Source: Pseudoxanthomonas sp. z9
Lineage (GTDB): Bacteria; Pseudomonadota; Gammaproteobacteria; Xanthomonadales; Xanthomonadaceae
Assembly: GCF_006542425.1 (NCBI RefSeq)
Contig: NZ_VFID01000004.1
Coordinates: forward strand, 186,001 to 250,000
Reading direction: 5' to 3'
DNA: 64,000 bases
Shown: positions 58,334 to 64,000 of the stretch, in pieces
Numbering within the stretch: position 1 is the first letter of the stretch
How the letters are laid out: each line of letters starts with the position of its first letter
The notes under the pieces: model-generated
Databases searched by the model: none
What the model saw: the letters and a program-made list of their open reading frames with translations, nothing else
Told to the model about the DNA's origin: nothing
Made by a program: the position numbers and the translations under genes

Positions 58334-58891
58334 ATGCTCAACGACATCAAGAAAGACGCGCAGGCGCGCATGACCAAGAGCATCGACGCCTTGCGTCACA
58401 CCCTGATCAAGGTGCGTACCGGCCGCGCCTCCACCGCCCTGGTCGAACACCTGAAGGTCAACTACTACGGTTCCGACGTACCGCTGAGCCAGGTCGCCAC
58501 CGTTGCCGTCTCCGACGCGCGTTCGCTGACCATCACCCCGTGGGAAAAGCAGATCGTCGGCGCGGTCGAGAAGGCCATCCTGGCCTCCGATCTGGGCCTG
58601 ACCCCGAACACCGCCGGCACCACCATCCGCCTCAACCTGCCTGCGCTCACCGAAGAGCGCCGCCGCGAACTGTCCAAGGTCGTGCATGGCGAAGGCGAGG
58701 ACACCAAGGTCGCCATCCGCAACATCCGCCGTGACGCCAACCAGCAGGTCAAGGACCTGCTGAAGGACAAGCAGATCACCGAGGACGAGGAGCGTCGCGC
58801 GGAAGAAGAGATCCAGAAGCTGACCGACAAGTCGATCAAGGACGTGGACGACGTGGTCAAGGCCAAGGAACAGGAATTGATGGCGGTCTGA
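58334..58891 (+). CDS. frr: Ribosome recycling factor
   Basis: RRF works with EF-G to split post-termination ribosomes. The 185-residue product with the ATG at 58334 starts [41 protein letters not shown] is the conserved hinge. It begins the frr-uppS-cdsA-dxr-rseP-bamA run. uppS starts nine bases downstream. Confidence 0.97.
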   Translation: MLNDIKKDAQARMTKSIDALRHTLIKVRTGRASTALVEHLKVNYYGSDVPLSQVATVAVSDARSLTITPWEKQIVGAVEKAILASDLGLTPNTAGTTIRLNLPALTEERRRELSKVVHGEGEDTKVAIRNIRRDANQQVKDLLKDKQITEDEERRAEEEIQKLTDKSIKDVDDVVKAKEQELMAV

Positions 58892-58899
58892 GGACTGCC

Positions 58900-59655
58900 A
58901 TGTCCACCGCCAGACCCGGGATTCCACGTCATCTGGCCGTCATCATGGACGGCAACGGACGCTGGGCGGAACGCCGCCGGCGTCCGCGCGTGATCGGCCA
59001 TCGCGCCGGCGCCCGCGCGGTGAACGTGTGCATCGACTTCTGCCTGGAGCGCGGCATCGAGGCACTGACCCTGTTCGCCTTTTCCAGCGAGAACTGGGGC
59101 CGGCCGGAGGAAGAGGTCGGCGCGCTGATGAAGTTGTTCCTCAACGCGCTGGACCGCGAGGTCGACGAACTCGATCGGCGCGGCGTGCGGGTGCGTTTCA
59201 TCGGCGAGCGCGAGCGCTTCTCGCCGGCGATCCGGCAACGCATGGAGGCCGCCGAGGCGCAGACCCGCGCCAATGCCCGGCTGAGCCTGGTCATCGCCGC
59301 CAGCTATGGTGGCCGTCAGGACATCGCCCAGGCCGCGCGCGCGCTGGCAGCCGAAGTCGCGGCCGGCCGGCTGCGGCCCGAGGACATCGACGAGGCGGCG
59401 ATGGGCCGCTGCGTCGCACTGGCCGATCTGCCGCCTCCGGATCTGTTCATCCGCACCGGCGGCGATCACCGGGTCAGCAACTTCCTGTTGTGGCAACTGG
59501 CCTATACCGAACTCTGGTTCACCGAACTGCTGTGGCCGGACATGGACGCGGCGACCCTGCAACGCGCGCTGGACGACTATGCCGGCCGCGAGCGCCGCTT
59601 CGGCCTGACCAGCGCCCAGATCGCGCACGGCGCGACGGAGAACACTTCCGCATGA
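58900..59655 (+). CDS. uppS: Undecaprenyl diphosphate synthase (cis-prenyltransferase)
   Basis: UppS makes undecaprenyl diphosphate, the carrier for peptidoglycan and O antigen. The 251-residue product has the catalytic segment AVIMDGNGRWAERRRRPR and the C-terminal RTGGDHRVSNFLLWQLAYTE. It is coupled to cdsA by a four-base overlap (ATGA). The product is later used by MurJ's substrate lipid II. Confidence 0.97.
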   Translation: MSTARPGIPRHLAVIMDGNGRWAERRRRPRVIGHRAGARAVNVCIDFCLERGIEALTLFAFSSENWGRPEEEVGALMKLFLNALDREVDELDRRGVRVRFIGERERFSPAIRQRMEAAEAQTRANARLSLVIAASYGGRQDIAQAARALAAEVAAGRLRPEDIDEAAMGRCVALADLPPPDLFIRTGGDHRVSNFLLWQLAYTELWFTELLWPDMDAATLQRALDDYAGRERRFGLTSAQIAHGATENTSA

Positions 59656-60509
59656 GCAATCCCGGCGGCACCAAGGTCCGCGTAATCGCGGCATTGACGA
59701 TGGCGCCGATCGCCATCGCGGCCATCCTCCTGCTGTCCACACCCTGGCTGTCGGCACTGGCCGCGCTGGTGTTCCTGGTCGGCCTGTGGGAATGGTTCAA
59801 GCTGGCGGAAATCGACGACACCCTGCCGCGCACCCTGCTGCTGCTCGCCAACCTGCTGCTGATGGTGCTGCTGGTCTGGGCCTCGGCCGGCTCGCCGGAT
59901 CTGGTGCCGTTGCGGCTGGTCTCCCTGTTGGGCGTGTTCTGGTGGGTGCTGGCGCTGCTGTGGCTGCGCTTCTTCGATTTCGCCTCGGATCACGAGACCT
60001 GGGCCCGTGGTTTCAAGCTGGCCGCCGGAACCCTGGCGATCGTGCCGGCCTGGTGCGCGCTCTGCCTGATCCATGCCGGCCAGCCCTACGGCCACCGCTG
60101 GTTGTTCGTGGCCCTGGCGATCGTCTGGGCCGCCGACAGCGGCGCCTACTTCGCCGGCCGTCATTTCGGCGGCCGCCTGTTCGGCCGCAAGCTGGCGCCG
60201 CGCATCAGCCCCAACAAGACCATCGAGGGCGTATTCGGCGGTGTCGTGGCTGGCCTGCTGGTGGGCGCGGCCGGTGCGTTCTTCGCCGGTGCCGGCCTGA
60301 TCGAGCTGCCCTACGTGCTCATCGTCGCGGTGGCAACGGTACTGTTCTCGGTGGTCGGCGACCTGTTCGAGAGTCTGCTCAAGCGCCATGTCGGCGCCAA
60401 GGACTCCGGCGACGTCATCCCGGGCCATGGCGGCGTGCTCGACCGCATCGACGGCGTGCTGGCCGCGCTGCCGATCTTCGCGCTGGGCAAGGAACTGTTC
60501 GGGTTCTGA
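59652..60509 (+). CDS. cdsA: Phosphatidate cytidylyltransferase
   Basis: CdsA makes CDP-diacylglycerol from phosphatidic acid. The 285-residue protein with the ATG at 59652 ([15 protein letters not shown]) has seven to eight membrane segments. The CTP-transfer signature is at the C-terminus: [20 protein letters not shown] with [10 protein letters not shown]. It overlaps uppS by four bases and ends one base before dxr. Confidence 0.96.
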   Translation: MSNPGGTKVRVIAALTMAPIAIAAILLLSTPWLSALAALVFLVGLWEWFKLAEIDDTLPRTLLLLANLLLMVLLVWASAGSPDLVPLRLVSLLGVFWWVLALLWLRFFDFASDHETWARGFKLAAGTLAIVPAWCALCLIHAGQPYGHRWLFVALAIVWAADSGAYFAGRHFGGRLFGRKLAPRISPNKTIEGVFGGVVAGLLVGAAGAFFAGAGLIELPYVLIVAVATVLFSVVGDLFESLLKRHVGAKDSGDVIPGHGGVLDRIDGVLAALPIFALGKELFGF

Positions 60510-60510
60510 C

Positions 60511-61704
60511 ATGGCAACCGGCAGCACGCTCCAGCGGGTGGCGGTGTTCGGCGCCACCGGTTCCATCGGCGCCTCGGCGCTGGACGTGATCGCGCGCCAT
60601 CCGCAGCGCCTGCAGGCCTCGGTGCTGGCCGCCGGCAGCCAGGTGGAAGCGCTGCTCGAACTGTGCCAGCGCCACCAGCCACGCCATGCGGTCATCGCCC
60701 GCGATGACCTCTATCCGGCCCTGCGCGACGGCCTGCGCGAGCGTGGGCTGGCCACCCAGGCCCACGCCGGAATGGACACGCTGGACAGTCTGGCCGCCGG
60801 CGGAGAATGCGACACCGTGGTGGCCGCGATCGTCGGCGCGGCCGGCCTCTCCTCGACCCTGGCCGCCGCGCGCGCGGGCAAGCGCCTGCTGCTGGCGAAC
60901 AAGGAATCGCTGGTCCTCGCCGGCGAGTTGATGACCCGCGCCTGCGATGCCGCCGGCGCCGAAATCATTCCCATCGACAGCGAACACAACGCCATCTTCC
61001 AGTGCCTGCGTTCACGCCAGGCTAAGGACGACGTTCGCCGCATCGTGCTGACCGCCTCCGGCGGGCCGTTCCGCGGCCGCAGCCGCGCCGAGCTGGCCGG
61101 GGTCACGCCCGAGCAGGCGGTCGCGCATCCAAAATGGTCGATGGGACCGAAAATCTCGGTCGACTCCGCGACCCTGATGAACAAGGGCCTGGAACTGATC
61201 GAGGCGCATCACCTGTTCGGCCTGTCCGGGGACCGACTGGGCGTGCTGGTCCATCCGCAAAGCCTGGTGCACTCGCTGGTGGAGTTCGTGGACGGCTCCA
61301 CCCTCGCGCAACTGGGCCTGCCGGACATGCGGACCGCATTGGCGGTGGGCCTGGGCTGGCCCGACCGGATCGATTCCGGCGTAGCCGGGCTGGACCTGCT
61401 GACGCAGGGGCGGCTGGACTTCGAGGCCCCGGATACGGACGCCTTCCCGTGCTTGCGGCTGGCCTGCGAGGCACTGGACGCGGGCGGCACCGCGCCCGCG
61501 GTCCTGAACGCGGCCAACGAAGTGGCCGTTTCAGCCTTTCTTCAGGGCAAAATCCGTTTCCTATCCATTCCCGCGCTGGTCGAGGAAGCCCTCGCCGCGC
61601 TGCCCGCCGCGCCGGCGGATTCACTGGAGGCGCTGCTGGAAGCCGATGCACGGGCCCGACGCATCACCGAAACCACCATCGCAGGTCATGCCGCCCGTGC
61701 TTGA
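60511..61704 (+). CDS. dxr: 1-deoxy-D-xylulose 5-phosphate reductoisomerase
   Basis: Dxr is the first committed step of the MEP pathway and the target of fosmidomycin. The 397-residue product has the NADPH-binding start [21 protein letters not shown], the active-site Glu/Asp in [11 protein letters not shown], and the flexible loop region [20 protein letters not shown]. It is in one transcript with cdsA, so isoprenoid and phospholipid genes are expressed together. Confidence 0.97.
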   Translation: MATGSTLQRVAVFGATGSIGASALDVIARHPQRLQASVLAAGSQVEALLELCQRHQPRHAVIARDDLYPALRDGLRERGLATQAHAGMDTLDSLAAGGECDTVVAAIVGAAGLSSTLAAARAGKRLLLANKESLVLAGELMTRACDAAGAEIIPIDSEHNAIFQCLRSRQAKDDVRRIVLTASGGPFRGRSRAELAGVTPEQAVAHPKWSMGPKISVDSATLMNKGLELIEAHHLFGLSGDRLGVLVHPQSLVHSLVEFVDGSTLAQLGLPDMRTALAVGLGWPDRIDSGVAGLDLLTQGRLDFEAPDTDAFPCLRLACEALDAGGTAPAVLNAANEVAVSAFLQGKIRFLSIPALVEEALAALPAAPADSLEALLEADARARRITETTIAGHAARA

Positions 61705-61734
61705 GCGCCCTTTCACAACCCGTGAGCGGTTCCG

Positions 61735-63096
61735 ATGAGCGAGGTGCTGGGCTCCCTGCTGTGGATGATCGTGGCCATCGGCGTGCTGGTCACCTTCCAT
61801 GAGTTCGGCCACTACTGGGTGGCCCGTCGTTGCGGGGTCAAGGTGTTGCGCTTTTCGGTCGGTTTCGGCCGCCCGCTGTGGTCGCGCCGGAACCGTCATG
61901 GCACCGAGTTCGCGATTGCCGCCATCCCGCTGGGTGGCTACGTCAAGATGCTGGACGAGGCCGAAGGCGAGGTCACCGTCGCCGAGCAGCCCCAGGCGTT
62001 CAACCGCAAGCCGGTCCTGCAGCGGATCGCCATCGTCGCGGCCGGCCCGATCGCCAACCTGGTGCTGTGCGTGGCGCTGCTGTGGGCGATGTTCGTCATC
62101 GGCCGCCCGGACTATTCCGCCACCCTGGGACCGACCATCGGTATTGCCGCCGAAGCCGGCCTGCACGGCGGCGACCGCATCGAGGCGGTCGACGGCCGGA
62201 CCATCAACACGTGGATGGAAGCGCTGCAGACCCTGACCATGGCGGCGATGGACGGCCGCGATGCGCGGTTGCGGGTCATCGACGCCAATGGCAACGAACA
62301 GGATCGGACCCTGGCCCTGTCCAGACTGCCGGTCGGCTTCAACCAGGAAAACGTGGGAGGGGCCGCCGGCCTCTCCTGGCGCCACCTGCTGCTGCCGGCG
62401 ACCGTCGCCGCGATCAAGCCGGGCAGCGCCGCGGATGGCGTGCTCAAGCCTGGCGACACCATCACCGCGGTGGATGGCCAAGCCGTGCACCAGTTTGGCG
62501 ACCTTTATCCGCTGGTCGACCAATTGGGCCGGCGCGGCGGCGCGGCCATGATCGAGGTCGACCGCGAGGGTTCGCGGCATGCCTTCGAACTGCAACCCCG
62601 GCAAATCAAGGATCCGGAAACCGGCAAGGTCGCCTGGGCGCTGGGCCTGGAGCCTCCCAGGTCGCTGCCACCGGCCGAGTACGACGCCCTTCAGCAGTTC
62701 GGCCCCCTCGCCGCCGTCCCGGCCGCCCTGCGCGAGACCGGCAAGATGACCGCCGATTCGCTGGGGATGATCCGGCGCATGCTGACCGGGCACGCCTCGG
62801 TCAAGAACGTGTCCGGCCCCATCACCATCGCCCGGGTCGCCAACAACACCGCCAAGCGGGGCGTGGCCTGGTTTCTCTATTTCCTGGCGCTGGTGTCGCT
62901 CAGCCTGGCCATCCTTAACCTGCTGCCCATCCCCGTCTTGGACGGCGGACACCTGCTGTATTACCTTATTGAGTTGGTCAAGGGCAGTCCGTTGAGCGAA
63001 CGCAGCATGGTGACCGGGCAGTACATCGGCCTGGCCCTGCTGGCGGGCCTGATGGGTCTGGCGTTCTACAACGACATCCTCCGTCTGGTGACTTGA
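61735..63096 (+). CDS. rseP: Site-2 intramembrane zinc protease RseP
   Basis: RseP cuts membrane substrates such as the anti-sigma factor RseA after signalling. The 453-residue product has the zinc motif HEFGHYWVARRCGVKV near residue 22, two PDZ domains (about 115-290; SAADGVLKPGDTITAVDG is in the second), and the C-terminal PIPVLDGGHLLYY. It lies between dxr and bamA, in the conserved order for cell-envelope stress genes. Confidence 0.97.
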   Translation: MSEVLGSLLWMIVAIGVLVTFHEFGHYWVARRCGVKVLRFSVGFGRPLWSRRNRHGTEFAIAAIPLGGYVKMLDEAEGEVTVAEQPQAFNRKPVLQRIAIVAAGPIANLVLCVALLWAMFVIGRPDYSATLGPTIGIAAEAGLHGGDRIEAVDGRTINTWMEALQTLTMAAMDGRDARLRVIDANGNEQDRTLALSRLPVGFNQENVGGAAGLSWRHLLLPATVAAIKPGSAADGVLKPGDTITAVDGQAVHQFGDLYPLVDQLGRRGGAAMIEVDREGSRHAFELQPRQIKDPETGKVAWALGLEPPRSLPPAEYDALQQFGPLAAVPAALRETGKMTADSLGMIRRMLTGHASVKNVSGPITIARVANNTAKRGVAWFLYFLALVSLSLAILNLLPIPVLDGGHLLYYLIELVKGSPLSERSMVTGQYIGLALLAGLMGLAFYNDILRLVT

Positions 63097-63200
63097 TGCT
63101 TTTGAACTTTTTTGTGCCGGTCTGCTCAAAGCCCGCCAGCCCCCAGCATGACTTTTCCCGGCAAACGCCTGCAGTGCAGGCCCGCCACCTACCGGATGTG

Positions 63201-64000
63201 ATGATGACGCGACAGCCCACCCGCCGCCTGCTCGCCCTGGCCCTGGCCTCGGCCCTTACCGCCCCCGCCTGGGCGCAGACGGCCCTGCCCCCCATCGTCG
63301 CTCCCGCCGAAGCAGAGGCAGGCAGCTTCACCGCCAGCGACATCCGCATCGATGGCCTGCAACGCATCTCCGCCGGTACCGTCCTGACCTACCTGCCGAT
63401 CGAACGTGGCGACACCGTCACCTCCTCGCGCGTGGGCGATGCCATCCGTGCGCTGTACAAGACCGGCTTCTTCCAGGACGTACGGCTGGATCGCCAGGAC
63501 AACATCCTGGTGGTCACCGTGGTCGAACGACCCGCCATCAACAAGCTGACCGTCACCGGCAACAAGGACATCAAGACCGAGCAGTTGATGACCGGCCTGA
63601 AGGACATCGGCCTGTCCGAGGGCGACACCTTCGATCGCCTCAGCCTGGACCGTGTCACCCAGGAACTGATCAAGCAGTACAACAACCGCGGCAAGTACAA
63701 CGTCGAAATCACCCCGACGGTCAGCCCGCTGGACCGCAACCGCGTCGACATCACCATCGCCATCAAGGAAGGCAAGGCCGCCAAGATCCGCCACGTCAAC
63801 CTGGTCGGCACCGAGAAATTCCAGAACGAGGACATCCTCAAGACCTGGGAATCCAAGGAGCACAACTGGCTGTCCTGGTACCGTCGTGACGATCAATACT
63901 CCAAGGAAAAGCTCTCCGGCGACATGGAGAAGCTGAACTCCTGGTACCTGGATCGCGGCTACGTCGACTTCAGCATCGATTCCACCCAGGTGTCGATCAG
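63201..64000 (+). CDS. bamA: Outer membrane protein assembly factor BamA, cut by window edge
   Basis: BamA inserts beta-barrel proteins into the outer membrane. The frame starting ATG at 63201 has a signal peptide (RLLALALASALTAPAWA) and runs open to the edge. Three POTRA-type repeats are seen in the available 267 residues: SFTASDIRIDGLQRISAGTV, ERPAINKLTVTGNKDIK and AKIRHVNLVGTEKFQNEDIL. The barrel lies outside. It follows rseP by about 100 bp; a possible earlier start is blocked by a stop codon. Confidence 0.96.
   Translation, partial: MMTRQPTRRLLALALASALTAPAWAQTALPPIVAPAEAEAGSFTASDIRIDGLQRISAGTVLTYLPIERGDTVTSSRVGDAIRALYKTGFFQDVRLDRQDNILVVTVVERPAINKLTVTGNKDIKTEQLMTGLKDIGLSEGDTFDRLSLDRVTQELIKQYNNRGKYNVEITPTVSPLDRNRVDITIAIKEGKAAKIRHVNLVGTEKFQNEDILKTWESKEHNWLSWYRRDDQYSKEKLSGDMEKLNSWYLDRGYVDFSIDSTQVSI

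Overview
The window looks like chromosomal backbone of a high-GC gammaproteobacterium of the family Lysobacteraceae (Xanthomonadaceae), of a Lysobacter/Luteimonas/Thermomonas kind. I infer this from gene content and order (ispH-lspA-ileS-ribF-murJ next to rpsT; obgE-rpmA-rplU; glnD-map facing rpsB-tsf; the pyrH-frr-uppS-cdsA-dxr-rseP-bamA string) and from intergenic repeats typical of the family (GGGATTCGGGATTC-like elements, CCCTCCCCCGC hairpins, a GTGGGAGCGAC REP pair). I see no prophage, insertion sequence, integrase or CRISPR array. Nearly all genes are housekeeping or core metabolism.

Layout. 1-9.6 kb: isoprenoid, lipoprotein, Ile-tRNA, flavin and lipid II-flippase genes on the minus strand, divergent rpsT, a duplicated repeat block, then obgE, rpmA and rplU. 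10-21.6 kb: uvrA and a thioesterase, a periplasmic copper chaperone, two crotonase-family proteins, a Mrr-type restriction enzyme, a binding-protein/OmpA fusion, a sulfurtransferase, a DUF1289-Nudix fusion, an FKBP-type isomerase and nth. 22-29.6 kb: a phosphate-acquisition locus (OprP-like porin, two PstS, PstC, PstA, PstB, PhoU) with three recognisable Pho boxes. 29.6-32.4 kb: a sigma factor followed by an HvfA/HvfB/HvfC-type system: a secreted precursor with six EGKCG motifs wrapped around two EF-hand loops, its DUF692/MNIO maturase and the DUF2063 partner. 32.5-44 kb: RNase T, a methyltransferase, a macrodomain protein, a divergent transporter/regulator pair with two operators, a DmpA-type peptidase, rlmB, rnr, tRNA-Leu(CAG), parC and tpm. 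44-52.6 kb: a bacterioferritin without the heme-ligand methionine, asnB, dapE, an ArsC/Spx-like protein, dapD, glnD and map. 52.6-64 kb: rpsB, tsf, an HDOD-GGDEF protein, pyrH, a CDF zinc exporter, frr, uppS, cdsA, dxr, rseP and the start of bamA.

The two observations I rate highest. (1) asnB is preceded by a 31-codon open reading frame with seven Asn codons, then a strong intrinsic terminator. A segment inside the last codons of that frame can pair with the 5' arm of the terminator. This is the architecture of ribosome-mediated transcription attenuation, here apparently sensing charged tRNA-Asn. (2) The HvfABC-type copper-binding RiPP locus has a precursor in which modified-type EGKCG pairs are combined with canonical calcium-binding EF-hands, next to an ECF-like sigma factor with no anti-sigma gene beside it.

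The other notable features are a 14-unit heptamer array directly upstream of the oprP Pho box, a tandem duplication that carries the 3' end of obgE, and a conserved rpsB-tsf-pyrH-frr string broken by a diguanylate cyclase and a cation exporter.
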